This document shows positions 1-10,096 of a DNA stretch of 53,904 nucleotides, piece after piece (position 1 is the stretch's first letter; each line of letters opens with the position of its first letter). The position numbers were made by a program, and so were the translations under genes. This DNA is from an uncultured Rhizobiaceae group bacterium (lineage in GTDB: Bacteria; Pseudomonadota; Alphaproteobacteria; Rhizobiales; Rhizobiaceae), in the NCBI GenBank assembly GCA_937951645.1, contig CALFBM010000096.1, positions 1-53,904 of the forward strand, read 5' to 3'. The notes under the pieces were generated by a model that saw nothing but the letters and a program-made list of their open reading frames with translations, did no database searches and was not told where the DNA came from.

Positions 1-1
1 A

Positions 2-421
2 CTTATGGAAGATACTAATCGTACGATCATATTTCATTTTGCACGCTTTGATGTTGCAGTACTTGAGCATGGCTTGGGAATTGCCACCAACAATGTCTAT
101 TGTACCAAAATTGCTTCCAAAATGACGCGCACTTATACTGACCGCCATGGCTTGAAAGATTTGGTACGTGAATTTATTGGCGTTGATATCTCCAAACAAC
201 AACAAAGCTCTGACTGGGCAGCTGAAACCTTAAGTCAGGCACAATTGGAATATGCAGCCTCTGATGTGCTTCACTTGCATGAGTTAATGGCACATCTTGA
301 AAAACGTCTTGAACGCGAAGGACGCAGCGAACTTGCAAGGGAATGTTTCAAGTTTCTTCCCACGCGCTGCCGACTGGATTTGGCTGGCTGGCCAGAAACT
401 GACATATTTGCTCATAGTTAA
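2..421 (+). CDS. rnd: Ribonuclease D / 3'-5' exonuclease, C-terminal part (5' end outside window)
   Basis: Reading frame open to window edge; DEDD-exonuclease-like motifs (FHFARFDVAVLE, LEYAASDVLHLHEL). Confidence 0.8.
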   Translation, partial: LMEDTNRTIIFHFARFDVAVLEHGLGIATNNVYCTKIASKMTRTYTDRHGLKDLVREFIGVDISKQQQSSDWAAETLSQAQLEYAASDVLHLHELMAHLEKRLEREGRSELARECFKFLPTRCRLDLAGWPETDIFAHS

Positions 422-491
422 GCTATATCAAAGCCCTATTATGACCATGAAGCTGTTGTAACAAACTGCAAGATTAAGTGAGGCATATGTC

Positions 492-1226
492 TTGAGTAAC
501 CGGTTTCAAAATCAGGCGCAGGGACAATACATTCCTGTAGATGGTTCTACACAAGCACCTGTGTCCAATCTTGACTTCATTTCAACCGATAATCGTGAGA
601 ATGAATATAAAGAGGCTTTGAAACACTCAAGCAAGGTTCGGTTTTGGAAGATTGCTTTTCCAGTGATGGGCATCATCATGATCCTGGGCATCATGGGCGC
701 TTTGGTCGTTAGTTCCTTTAAAGCACCCAATGTGGCAATTGATAATATCAACCTTTCAGACGGCAAACTGGTTATGGAAAATCCTGAACTCAACGGATTT
801 GATAAAAACAACCGCCCTTACAACCTGACCGCAACCAAGGCTATACAGAACGCTGAAAATCCAAATCAGGTAGAATTGCATGACATTCTTGCCGACCTCC
901 CTATGGATGATACCATCAATGCTACAATCAAGGCTGGCAATGGTGTTTATGATGCCGATGCAAAAACGCTCGTTTTAACCCAGAACGTTAATCTGGTTAC
1001 TTCCAGCGGCATGGTTCTTAACTTGCAGGATGCCAATGTCGATATTGGCAATTCAATCATGCATACAAATAACCCCATCAACGCAACAAGTTCACAAGCA
1101 GATATCTCATCCAATACATTAATGGTGGAAGATGGTGGTAATAAAATAATCTTTGAAGGTCGCGTACGCATGACGCTACGCCCTGATGAATTAAAAAAGG
1201 CAAATTCAGATAATGACCAGAATTAA
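492..1226 (+). CDS. lptC: LPS export ABC transporter periplasmic protein LptC
   Basis: Single N-terminal TM plus LptC-like beta-rich region; directly upstream of lptA-lptB; TTG start. Confidence 0.8.
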   Translation: MSNRFQNQAQGQYIPVDGSTQAPVSNLDFISTDNRENEYKEALKHSSKVRFWKIAFPVMGIIMILGIMGALVVSSFKAPNVAIDNINLSDGKLVMENPELNGFDKNNRPYNLTATKAIQNAENPNQVELHDILADLPMDDTINATIKAGNGVYDADAKTLVLTQNVNLVTSSGMVLNLQDANVDIGNSIMHTNNPINATSSQADISSNTLMVEDGGNKIIFEGRVRMTLRPDELKKANSDNDQN

Positions 1227-1779
1227 ATCTTTTAAATATCTAGCTCTTACACTCTTTATTATGTTTTTTGCTGCCTTGGGAAGCCCAGTGCCGAGCTTTG
1301 CCCAATCTGCTGGTGGAGCCTTTAAGGGTATTGGCAATAATAATGATCCCATTCAAATTGAAGCTGACAAACTAGAGATCATCGATAATGAAAACACTGC
1401 TCTGCTAACCGGAAATGTTAGTGTCGTTCAAGGAACAACCTTAATGCAGGCAACTCGCATAAAGGTTTATTACGAACGCGCAAATGAAAAGGGCAAGACC
1501 AAAAGTGGCATTCGTCAAATTGAAGCCAGTGGCAAGGTTGCTGTACGCTCTGGTGAGAATGAAGTTTCTGCAGATCAAGCAACCATCAACATGATCTCTG
1601 AAACTGTTTTGATGACGGGCAATGTTATTGTTAGTCAGACAGGCAATGTACTTTCAGCATGTAAGGTAACCGTTGATCTTAAAACGAATGTTTCCAATGT
1701 TACGCCGTGCAATTCATCATCTGGTAATTCAAGTAATGGGCGTGTTAAAATTTTGCTAACACCAAAATCAGGAAATTAA
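1213..1779 (+). CDS. lptA: LPS transport periplasmic protein LptA (OstA-like)
   Basis: Signal peptide, 'PIQIEADKLEIIDNENTALLTGNVSVVQG' OstA motif; overlaps lptC end. Confidence 0.88.
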   Translation: MTRIKSFKYLALTLFIMFFAALGSPVPSFAQSAGGAFKGIGNNNDPIQIEADKLEIIDNENTALLTGNVSVVQGTTLMQATRIKVYYERANEKGKTKSGIRQIEASGKVAVRSGENEVSADQATINMISETVLMTGNVIVSQTGNVLSACKVTVDLKTNVSNVTPCNSSSGNSSNGRVKILLTPKSGN

Positions 1780-1868
1780 CGTCTTTGCATGCCAGTTTTT
1801 CTTCGTTAAAGAAAATTAACCGTAATTCATGTATTTGTAGCTAACAAAACGTTTATTGGATTTTTACT

Positions 1869-2759
1869 TTGGGTTTTCTCAAAAATATCTCTGGCTTGGT
1901 AAAAAAGCCCAAGGCTCGTAAAGTGAATTGGGCTGATACACCTCTGGAAAGCACAAACGCAGTTGGTACGGAAATCCGAGTAGCAGCAGCACCAATACAG
2001 CAGAGCCGGCAACCAACACATCAACCACAATCACGCGATGGTGTTTTGCTCGTTTCCGGCATTCAAAAAAGTTATAAAGGGCGCAAGGTTGTTGAGAATG
2101 TAAATCTTGGCGTGAGGCGCGGTGAGGCGGTCGGATTGCTTGGACCTAATGGCGCTGGCAAAACTACAAGTTTTTATATGATTACAGGTCTTGTACAGGC
2201 AGATGCTGGTAAAATTGAATTGAATGGGCATGATATTACGAAGACACCCATGTACCGCAGGGCCCGCCTTGGAATTGGGTACTTGCCCCAGGAAGCCAGT
2301 ATTTTCAGAGGCTTAAGTGTCGAAAATAATATTCGTGCAGTCCTTGAAGTTGTAGAACCCAATAAAAAAGAACGAGAACGCCAGCTTGACGCGTTGCTTG
2401 AAGAATTTTCAATTACGCACCTGCGAAAATCACCTTCAATTGCGCTTTCAGGTGGTGAGCGAAGACGCTGTGAAATTGCCCGCGCATTAGCAACCCGCCC
2501 TTCTTTTATGCTACTTGATGAACCTTTTGCCGGCATCGACCCAATTGCTGTTGGCGACATTCAAGATCTGGTGCGCCATCTGACACGTCGTGGTATTGGT
2601 GTTCTTATTACAGACCATAATGTGCGGGAGACTTTGGGGCTGATTGATAGAGCCTACATCATTCACGCAGGCAATGTACTAACCCATGGAAGTCCGAATG
2701 AGATTGTCCAAAATCCGGACGTGCGCCGACTTTACCTTGGTGAGCAATTTACTCTTTAG
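1869..2759 (+). CDS. lptB: LPS export ABC transporter ATP-binding protein LptB
   Basis: Walker A GPNGAGKTTSF, signature LSGGERRR, Walker B LLDEPFAGIDP; Q-loop and H-loop; TTG start assumed. Confidence 0.93.
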   Translation: MGFLKNISGLVKKPKARKVNWADTPLESTNAVGTEIRVAAAPIQQSRQPTHQPQSRDGVLLVSGIQKSYKGRKVVENVNLGVRRGEAVGLLGPNGAGKTTSFYMITGLVQADAGKIELNGHDITKTPMYRRARLGIGYLPQEASIFRGLSVENNIRAVLEVVEPNKKERERQLDALLEEFSITHLRKSPSIALSGGERRRCEIARALATRPSFMLLDEPFAGIDPIAVGDIQDLVRHLTRRGIGVLITDHNVRETLGLIDRAYIIHAGNVLTHGSPNEIVQNPDVRRLYLGEQFTL

Positions 2760-2838
2760 GAAGGAGTTTCTGTTATCCTGCATGCAATAAGCGAGCCAAA
2801 AACAAAAAAGAGCTCGTAAAAATTACAGGTAGGGAATA

Positions 2839-4341
2839 ATGGCTCTTTCAGTTCATTTACAACAAAAGCAATCGCAATCGCTTGTGATGACGCCTCAATT
2901 GGCGCAATCAATAAAGCTATTACAATATAGCCATCTTGAACTCTCGGAATTCATTCAGGGCGAAGTTGAAAAAAACCCTCTACTTGAACTTGGTTCTGAT
3001 ACCAGTATTTCTGCAGACGAAGTAGCAGACGCCAGTAGCGAGAACAAAGAAAATACAATCTCCAATGAAATGAAGCTTGATGCTGGTGAAAAGGCAAATG
3101 ATCTGGATGCTTCCTTTGAAAATGTCTATGATGAAGGTATTGCAGGTGCTGAAAAAGCAAATTCACAACCTTCATCTGCATCAATTTCCATATCTTCACA
3201 AGGTTCATCTTCCAACAGTAAAGACGATACTGACTTTCTGGCAAGTGTGGGAGAAACCGTTAGTTTAACCCAGTATTTAAACAGTCAGATTTGCCTGGCT
3301 TTTGGTGACAAAAAAGACCGCGAAATTGCAACTTATATCGCCCATGGTCTTACAGACGATGGGTATTATCAGGAAGATTTGCATGATCTTGCAATGCAGA
3401 CGGGTGTCAGTTTAAACCGTGTTGAAGATGTTTTGAAGGAATTTCAAACCCTCGAACCGGTGGGAATTGGTGCGCGTGATTTAAAAGAATGTCTTGGTAT
3501 TCAGTTAATCGAAAAGAACCGCTTTGATCCTGCAATGGTAATGCTTTTGGATAATTTGCCACTTTTGGCAAAACGTGAGTTTGAAAAACTTATGAAACTT
3601 TGCAGTGTTACCCGTGAAGATTTCAATGACATGATCCGCGAAATAAAGGAGCTTGATCCTAGGCCTGCTGCAAAATACGAACCCGTTTTGGCTCAAAATA
3701 TCGTGGCGGATGTGATTATTCGTCAGAAAACTGATGGCAGCTGGCTAATTGATCTTAATCCTGAAACTCTTCCAAAAGTTCTGATTAATTACGCTTATCA
3801 TAGCGAACTAACTTCAGCTGTTAAAACGCCTGATGGCAAAGAATTCATTGCCGAATCTATGGCTAACGCAAGCTGGCTAACAAAAAGCCTCGATCAACGC
3901 GCGCAAACCATTCTTAAAGTTGCTACTGAAATTGTTAAACAACAGGATATGTTCTTTGCGGAAGGTGTCGAGCATTTAAGGCCACTAAATCTCAAAACGG
4001 TAGCTAACGCGATTAAAATGCATGAATCAACCATTAGTCGTGTAACTTCAAACAAGTTCCTGATGTGTGATCAGGGTATCTTTGAGCTTAAATATTTTTT
4101 CTCATCCTCCATTACCTCCAGTGAGAGCGATGAAGGACATGCTTCCCAAAGTGTGAAGCATAAAATAAAGCAATTAGTGGATTTGGAAAACCCTGGAAAA
4201 GTGCTTTCAGATGATCAAATCGTAATGCAGCTTCAGGAAACAGGTATTGAAATAGCGCGGCGTACTGTTGCCAAATATCGTGAAGCAATGCGCATCCCTT
4301 CATCCGTACAACGTCGTCGTGAAAAGAAACAACAAGCCTGA
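2839..4341 (+). CDS. rpoN: RNA polymerase sigma-54 factor
   Basis: N-terminal 'QSQSLVMTPQLAQSIKLLQ', C-terminal RpoN box 'ARRTVAKYREAMRIPSS'. Confidence 0.96.
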   Translation: MALSVHLQQKQSQSLVMTPQLAQSIKLLQYSHLELSEFIQGEVEKNPLLELGSDTSISADEVADASSENKENTISNEMKLDAGEKANDLDASFENVYDEGIAGAEKANSQPSSASISISSQGSSSNSKDDTDFLASVGETVSLTQYLNSQICLAFGDKKDREIATYIAHGLTDDGYYQEDLHDLAMQTGVSLNRVEDVLKEFQTLEPVGIGARDLKECLGIQLIEKNRFDPAMVMLLDNLPLLAKREFEKLMKLCSVTREDFNDMIREIKELDPRPAAKYEPVLAQNIVADVIIRQKTDGSWLIDLNPETLPKVLINYAYHSELTSAVKTPDGKEFIAESMANASWLTKSLDQRAQTILKVATEIVKQQDMFFAEGVEHLRPLNLKTVANAIKMHESTISRVTSNKFLMCDQGIFELKYFFSSSITSSESDEGHASQSVKHKIKQLVDLENPGKVLSDDQIVMQLQETGIEIARRTVAKYREAMRIPSSVQRRREKKQQA

Positions 4342-4386
4342 TTTTAATAGGTTTGTAATATATATTTACGTTTGGGAATTGCCACG

Positions 4387-4422
4387 CTAGCCCTCATCGC
4401 GCTACGCTTGATTCTGGGCTAG
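4387..4422. repeat. Inverted repeat CTAGCCC-N22-GGGCTAG in rpoN-hpf intergenic region
   Basis: Arms read directly: CTAGCCC 4387-4393 and GGGCTAG 4416-4422. Confidence 0.5.
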
Positions 4423-4442
4423 AACAAAAGAGGAGACGCATA

Positions 4443-5003
4443 ATGAGCTTACAAATTTCAGGCAAACACATGAACGTTGGAGATACACTGACTGCTCGTA
4501 TCCAGGACCGCCTTGATGAAGCCGTTTCCAAATACTTTCCGGGAGCTTATCGCGGCCATGTAACGCTTGAGAAACAAGGTAACCGTTTTGCCTGTGAATG
4601 TATCATTCATCTTGATAGTAGTGCTGATTTACAAGGTACTGCCAATGAAATTGATCCAACAGTAGCTTTTGAGACCGCTGCTGACAAAATTGAAAAACGC
4701 CTGAGACGTTACAAGCGCCGCCTAAAAGATCATCACGGCAATGCTGCAAAGGCAGCACGAGCAGAAGCTGCATATGCAATTGTTGAAGCACCTGCTGCAG
4801 AAGAAGAGATGCCAGAGGAATATAACCCGGTTATTATTGCTGAATCACTCACCAGCGTTCAAACACAAAGTGTTGCCGAGGCTGTTATGAAACTTGATCT
4901 GATTGATACACCGGTTGTGGTCTTCACCAATGCCGGCAGCGGTAAAACAAATGTTGTTTACCGCCGGGAAGATGGCAATATTGGTTGGGTAGACCCTGCC
5001 TAA
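4443..5003 (+). CDS. hpf: Ribosome hibernation promoting factor, long form (HPF/RaiA)
   Basis: N-terminal RaiA domain (MSLQISGKHMNVGDTL) and C-terminal HPF dimerization domain (TPVVVFTNAGSGKTNVVYRREDGNIGWVDP). Confidence 0.93.
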   Translation: MSLQISGKHMNVGDTLTARIQDRLDEAVSKYFPGAYRGHVTLEKQGNRFACECIIHLDSSADLQGTANEIDPTVAFETAADKIEKRLRRYKRRLKDHHGNAAKAARAEAAYAIVEAPAAEEEMPEEYNPVIIAESLTSVQTQSVAEAVMKLDLIDTPVVVFTNAGSGKTNVVYRREDGNIGWVDPA

Positions 5004-5257
5004 TTAGGCATAACTGCCTTCAAGTTATTATAAAAGGCGGAAGACGCTATATCAACGCGCTCACTAGCGAGCATTAAAGGCTCGCCATCTGCACCGAATA
5101 AAGCCCAATAAGTTTGGCCTTTTTCAAGGTCTGGTGTGTCAGGAAAGGCGGTTTTGATCTTTTCAACCGTCATTTCACGCATGTATGCTATGGCATTGGT
5201 TCCCATTTGAGCAAGGTTCTGCGTTGTTTGATTACCTAGTTCAAAATCATGAAACAT
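5000..5257 (-). CDS. DUF1150 family protein
   Basis: Small protein 'YWALFGADGEPLMLASER' typical of DUF1150, next to hsp20. Confidence 0.75.
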   Translation of the reverse strand: MFHDFELGNQTTQNLAQMGTNAIAYMREMTVEKIKTAFPDTPDLEKGQTYWALFGADGEPLMLASERVDIASSAFYNNLKAVMPN

Positions 5258-5269
5258 GACAGTACTCCT

Positions 5270-5713
5270 TTAACTACTCTTTTTCGTGCCTGATTTAATC
5301 GAAATCTTGCGTATGATCCGCTCTGGCTGAATACGGATTAGATCTATTTCCAAGAGACCGTTTTGGAGGTTTGCGCCGCTAACCTCTATGCCTTCAGCCA
5401 ACACAAAAGCACGTTGAAACTGACGTGCTGCTATTCCACGATGCAGAAAACTACGTTCTTGGTCATCGACCTGTTTTCCAGAAATCGTTAACTGATTTTC
5501 TTCTATGCTTATATCAAGTTCTTCCTCTTTAAAGCCTGCTACAGCTAATGTAATTCGCAGAAGATCGCCTTTTTCGCCCGGTTGGGTTTGCAAGCGTTCA
5601 ATATTGTATGGCGGATAACCATCATTTGCGCTTTTTGTAGCGCGTGCCAAAACCCGCTCTAGTTCATCAAAACCCAATAACAAGGGGCTTGAAAATCCTG
5701 CAATACGTGACAT
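5270..5713 (-). CDS. Hsp20 family small heat shock protein (IbpA-like)
   Basis: Alpha-crystallin domain: 'YPPYNIERL...LAVAGFKEEELDISIEENQLTISGKQ...FLHRGIAARQFQRAFVLAEGIEV'. Confidence 0.92.
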   Translation of the reverse strand: MSRIAGFSSPLLLGFDELERVLARATKSANDGYPPYNIERLQTQPGEKGDLLRITLAVAGFKEEELDISIEENQLTISGKQVDDQERSFLHRGIAARQFQRAFVLAEGIEVSGANLQNGLLEIDLIRIQPERIIRKISIKSGTKKSS

Positions 5714-5740
5714 GAGCTTTTCCCATTTTTGTTATAAGAC

Positions 5741-5771
5741 ATATATGGGTATTACTGTCTGGAGGTTCAAT
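5741..5771 (-). promoter_or_regulatory. Putative heat-shock (sigma-32-like) promoter of hsp20
   Basis: Minus strand ATTGAAC - 15 nt - CCCATATAT, upstream of hsp20 start; pattern match by eye. Confidence 0.4.
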
Positions 5772-5793
5772 ATTGAGCAATATTTCAGTTAAT

Positions 5794-5828
5794 GAAACAT
5801 ATTATTTCCATTTTAGAAATAATGTTTC
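5794..5828. repeat. Inverted repeat GAAACATATTATTTC ... GAAATAATGTTTC upstream of glcB
   Basis: Arms 5794-5808 and 5816-5828 complementary apart from a 2-nt bulge. Confidence 0.6.
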
Positions 5829-5902
5829 TCACTTACTCCAAATTGACAATACTGCTGATTTTGGTAGCCAAGGATAACTAAACTTAACTTCAGGAGACAA
5901 TC

Positions 5903-8071
5903 ATGTCTGAACGTATAAATATTGGCGGTTTGAATGTCGATAGCGGGCTTTATGCCTTTGTAAATGAACAAGCCTTACCGGGAACCGGCATCGCTCAAGA
6001 CAGGTTTTGGGCTGATCTTGAAACACTTGTTACAGATCTTGCTCCAACTAATAAAGAATTGCTTCAAAAACGCGATGATTTACAGGCAAAAATTGATGCG
6101 TATTACACAGCAAACAGTACCAATTATAATCTAGAAGATTACAAAAAATTTCTGAGCGATATTGGTTATCTGGTTCCTGAAGGTGGAAAATTTGCTGTTG
6201 ATACATCCAATGTTGATCCTGAGATTGCCATGGTGGCGGGTCCGCAGTTGGTTGTTCCGATCATGAATGCTCGTTATGCGTTAAATGCAGCAAATGCACG
6301 CTGGGGCTCTTTATACGATGCGCTTTATGGAACAGATGCTATCTCTGAAGAAGGAGGTGCCGAAAAAGGCAAGGCCTATAATCCAAAACGTGGCGAAAAA
6401 GTAATCGCATGGGCACGTGACTTCCTGAATAAATCTGTCCCACTGGATGGCTCTTGGGCAGAGGCAACCAACCTAGCCATTGTTGATGGTGAGCTTCATA
6501 TCACGCTTGAAGATGGCAAGACTATCGGCCTTTCCAATCCTGCACAATTTGTTGGCTATCAAGGAGAAGCTTCGAACCCTACATCTGTACTTGTTAAACG
6601 TAATGGCTTGCATGCAGACATTATTATCAATCCGGACCATCCCATTGGCTCAACCGATAAAGCAGGTATTGCAGATATCGTTCTTGAGTCAGCCCTTACA
6701 ACCATTTGTGACTGCGAAGATTCTGTTGCCGCAGTAGACGGTGAAGACAAGACTTTGGCTTATGAAAACTGGCTCGGTCTCATGAAAGGTGATCTTTCAG
6801 AAAGTTTTGAAAAAGGCGGGACTACCATTACTCGTAAACTGAATCCGGACCGTAAGTATACTGCCGGAAACGGCAAAGGTGTAACACTTACCGGTCGATC
6901 TCTTCTCCTAGTTCGTAATGTAGGTCACTTGATGACAAATCCTGCAATCACTTTTGACGGTGGCAGGGAAATTCCTGAAGGCATTATGGATTGCATGATG
7001 ACTGCCATGATTGCACTTCATGATCTTGGTGAAAATGGCCGTCATGGTAATTCACGCGAAGGCTCAATGTATATTGTGAAACCAAAAATGCACGGCCCGG
7101 AAGAAGTTGCTTTTGCGGTTGAACTGTTCAGCCGTGTTGAGCAGGCACTTGGCATGAAACCCAATACCTTGAAAATGGGTATTATGGATGAAGAGCGTCG
7201 CACAACTGCAAATCTGAAAGAATGTATCCGCGCTGCAAAAGAACGCGTTGTTTTCATTAATACAGGTTTCCTTGATCGCACAGGTGACGAAATTCATACA
7301 TCCATGCTTGCAGGGCCGATGCTTCGCAAAGCTGACATGAAGGGTGCTGCCTGGATTTCCGCCTATGAAGACTGGAATGTTGACATTGGTCTTGAGTGTG
7401 GTCTTTCAGGGCATGCGCAAATTGGCAAAGGCATGTGGGCAATGCCTGATCTTATGGCTGATATGCTGGAGCAGAAAATTGGCCATCCAAAAGCTGGCGC
7501 AAACTGTGCCTGGGTTCCCTCGCCTACTGCTGCAACACTTCACTCAACACATTACCATCAGGTAAATGTTGCTGAAGAGCAATCAAAAATCTCAACACGC
7601 GGTCGTGCAAATATTGACGATATCCTGACCATTCCCGTTGCCATTCGCCCTAACTGGTCGCCAGAAGATATCCAAAACGAGCTTGATAATAATGCTCAGG
7701 GAATTCTTGGGTATATGGTTCGCTGGGTTGAACAAGGCGTTGGATGTTCAAAAGTGCCGGACATCAATAATGTTGGCTTAATGGAAGACCGTGCAACATT
7801 GCGCATCTCCACCCAGCATATAGCAAACTGGCTAAAACATGATGTGACTAACAAGGAACAAGTCATGGAAACACTTAAACGCATGGCTGGCGTTGTTGAT
7901 GGTCAAAATGCAGGAGATGCTGCCTACCGCAACATGTCGCCTGACTTTGATAATTCTGTTGCGTTCCAGGCAGCTTGTGAATTGGTATTTGAAGGTGATA
8001 TTCAACCTTCAGGCTACACAGAGCCAGTTCTTCATCGCAAACGTTTGGAATTTAAAGCAGCAAATACATAA
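5903..8071 (+). CDS. glcB: Malate synthase G
   Basis: Full-length 722 aa; characteristic MSG sequence ([56 protein letters not shown]). Confidence 0.97.
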   Translation: MSERINIGGLNVDSGLYAFVNEQALPGTGIAQDRFWADLETLVTDLAPTNKELLQKRDDLQAKIDAYYTANSTNYNLEDYKKFLSDIGYLVPEGGKFAVDTSNVDPEIAMVAGPQLVVPIMNARYALNAANARWGSLYDALYGTDAISEEGGAEKGKAYNPKRGEKVIAWARDFLNKSVPLDGSWAEATNLAIVDGELHITLEDGKTIGLSNPAQFVGYQGEASNPTSVLVKRNGLHADIIINPDHPIGSTDKAGIADIVLESALTTICDCEDSVAAVDGEDKTLAYENWLGLMKGDLSESFEKGGTTITRKLNPDRKYTAGNGKGVTLTGRSLLLVRNVGHLMTNPAITFDGGREIPEGIMDCMMTAMIALHDLGENGRHGNSREGSMYIVKPKMHGPEEVAFAVELFSRVEQALGMKPNTLKMGIMDEERRTTANLKECIRAAKERVVFINTGFLDRTGDEIHTSMLAGPMLRKADMKGAAWISAYEDWNVDIGLECGLSGHAQIGKGMWAMPDLMADMLEQKIGHPKAGANCAWVPSPTAATLHSTHYHQVNVAEEQSKISTRGRANIDDILTIPVAIRPNWSPEDIQNELDNNAQGILGYMVRWVEQGVGCSKVPDINNVGLMEDRATLRISTQHIANWLKHDVTNKEQVMETLKRMAGVVDGQNAGDAAYRNMSPDFDNSVAFQAACELVFEGDIQPSGYTEPVLHRKRLEFKAANT

Positions 8072-8094
8072 AGCGTTTGTTCAATATAAAAAAT

Positions 8095-8126
8095 ACAAAA
8101 ACCCCGCTCAAAAGGCGGGGTTTTTT
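8095..8126 (+). terminator. Rho-independent terminator after glcB
   Basis: CCCCGC-TCAAAAG-GCGGGG followed by TTTTTT. Confidence 0.93.
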
Positions 8127-8147
8127 AATAATTCAATTACAAACAAT

Positions 8148-8774
8148 TTAAGTTTGTTTGACCACGACTTTTGCACCTGGCTTAACACGGGCATGAAGAT
8201 CAATAATATCCTGGTTCAACAATCTGATACACCCAGAAGATACAGCCTTGCCAATTGACCACCACTCAGGTGTGCCATGTAGACGATATAGTGTATCGCG
8301 ACCACCTTTAGTCAGATAAAGCGCACGAGGCCCAAGTGGATTTGTTAAACCCGGAGGCATGCCTTTGCGCCATTTCGCCAGATCTGGTCTACGTTTAATC
8401 ATTGGGCCAGGAGGGGTCCATGTTGGCCATTCTTTTTTCCAGCCAATTCTAGCATTGCCAGACCAGGCAAAGCCTTGCTTGCCAACACCAACACCGTAGC
8501 GAACGGCCTTGCCACCTGGCTGAACCAAATAAAGATGACGCGCTGGTACATCTACAACAATCGTGCCAACGCGCTCTTTTGTTTTGTAATCAACAATCTG
8601 GCGTAAAAATTCCTTGTCTATTTTTTTAACCGGAATGGCTGGAAGCTTGTACCCGCCATCTGCTCGCGCCGCATAATCTGCTCGGAATTCTCGTGTTGGG
8701 TCTCTTGAAATGGATGAGCAGCTTGCCAAAGCCACCGTTGATAGTAATGATAATGTGAATGCACGTCTGTTCAT
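8148..8774 (-). CDS. L,D-transpeptidase (YkuD domain), predicted lipoprotein
   Basis: YkuD motif 'HGTPEWWSIGKAVSSGCIRLLNQDIIDLH'; start placed at MNRRAFTLSLLSTVALASC (lipobox LASC) rather than the longer track ORF. Confidence 0.9.
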   Translation of the reverse strand: MNRRAFTLSLLSTVALASCSSISRDPTREFRADYAARADGGYKLPAIPVKKIDKEFLRQIVDYKTKERVGTIVVDVPARHLYLVQPGGKAVRYGVGVGKQGFAWSGNARIGWKKEWPTWTPPGPMIKRRPDLAKWRKGMPPGLTNPLGPRALYLTKGGRDTLYRLHGTPEWWSIGKAVSSGCIRLLNQDIIDLHARVKPGAKVVVKQT

Positions 8775-8942
8775 TTGTTTGCCTCGATCGGTCATTCTAC
8801 CTTGAAATTTGGGACGACAGGATAATTCTAGTAAACTTAGTTCTACAAAGTTCCTTGATTCGCAATGTAAATATTGGAACTTCTCAAGATGGCTCACAAA
8901 TTGTTGCCAGATTGCAACAATCATAAAAAGGCAAAAACAAGT

Positions 8943-9434
8943 ATGCCAATCATTTCTGCAGTTGAAGAAAACCCCGAGATAGACGGCCGACAGTCGGAAG
9001 CATCCATGCTTATCAGGCGCGGTATCATTAAAGGTATGGCTGCACATAACCTTGTTTTTCTTCCTGAGCTAACACTTTCGACTGGTCGAAGAGCTGATTT
9101 AATTGCCCTTGATCAAAAAGGCCTGATTATCATTTTTGAAGTCAAATCCTCTATTGCCGATTTTCAGTCAGACACAAAATGGCATGAATACAAGCCTTAT
9201 TGCGATAAATTCTATTTTGCCACACACCCGGACGTTCCCATGGAAATTTTTCCTGAAACGGAAGGATTTGTTCTGGCAGATAAATATGGTTGCGAAATCA
9301 TGCGCGAAGCAGAAGAAGACAAACTTAGTGCAGCAACACGAAAGGCGCTTACATTAAGATTTGCGAGAACTGCTGCGCGCCGCATAAAACGCCTAACCCT
9401 ACAGGAACAATACATTGAACCTACAGAAGATTAA
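8943..9434 (+). CDS. MmcB-family DNA repair protein (predicted nuclease-like fold)
   Basis: 'GRRADLIALDQKGLIIIFEVKSSIADFQSDTKWHEYKPYCDKFYFA' typical of MmcB family; start reassigned to ATG 8943. Confidence 0.82.
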   Translation: MPIISAVEENPEIDGRQSEASMLIRRGIIKGMAAHNLVFLPELTLSTGRRADLIALDQKGLIIIFEVKSSIADFQSDTKWHEYKPYCDKFYFATHPDVPMEIFPETEGFVLADKYGCEIMREAEEDKLSAATRKALTLRFARTAARRIKRLTLQEQYIEPTED

Positions 9435-9450
9435 GGCGTCCATGAATCAA

Positions 9451-10011
9451 CTATCTAGGCGCACGTTTTGCCAAGATACGCTGCAAGGTTCTGCGGTGCA
9501 TGTTTAAACGTCTTGCTGTTTCAGAAACATTACGGTCACAAAGTTCATAAACACGTTGAATATGTTCCCAGCGAACACGGTCAGCAGACATGGGGTTTTC
9601 AGGTGGATCAGCTTTTTCCGATGGCTTGCGCATTAAGGCAGTATAAACATCATCGGCATCTGCAGGTTTGGCAAGGTAATCTATTGCACCCATTTTTACA
9701 GCCGTTACAGCCGTTGCAATATTGCCGTATCCTGTAAGAATGATTGCCTTGCAATTAGGCTTCACATTGCGGATCCCTTCAATAACATCCAGACCATTAC
9801 CATCATTTAAGCGCATATCAACAACGGCAAAATCCGGCGCCCCGATTTTTATCTTTGCCATTCCCTCGGTAACACTTTCTGCTGTTTCAACTGCAAATCC
9901 ACGAGTTTCCATCGCACGTGCCAAACGTTGCAAAAATGGCCGATCATCATCGACGATTAGTAGATTATTGTTTTCACCGATAGTATCTTGAAATTGGTTT
10001 AAGTCTGTCAT
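9451..10011 (-). CDS. RegA/ActR/PrrA-type response regulator
   Basis: Receiver domain plus conserved HTH 'RVRWEHIQRVYELCDRNVSETARRLNMHRRTLQRILAKRAPR'. Confidence 0.93.
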   Translation of the reverse strand: MTDLNQFQDTIGENNNLLIVDDDRPFLQRLARAMETRGFAVETAESVTEGMAKIKIGAPDFAVVDMRLNDGNGLDVIEGIRNVKPNCKAIILTGYGNIATAVTAVKMGAIDYLAKPADADDVYTALMRKPSEKADPPENPMSADRVRWEHIQRVYELCDRNVSETARRLNMHRRTLQRILAKRAPR

Positions 10012-10096
10012 CTCAAAGTCTTCTTGATTGATTTAATCCTTATGTGGGTCACAAAATACCATTTGTCAAAGGCAGGCTGGGTGCAATTTAAAATCT

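Noticed and set aside
8775-9047. N-terminal extension of the L,D-transpeptidase ORF
   Set aside because: The lipoprotein signal at MNRRAF (8774) is the natural start; the extension overlaps the mmcB-like gene start on the other strand.
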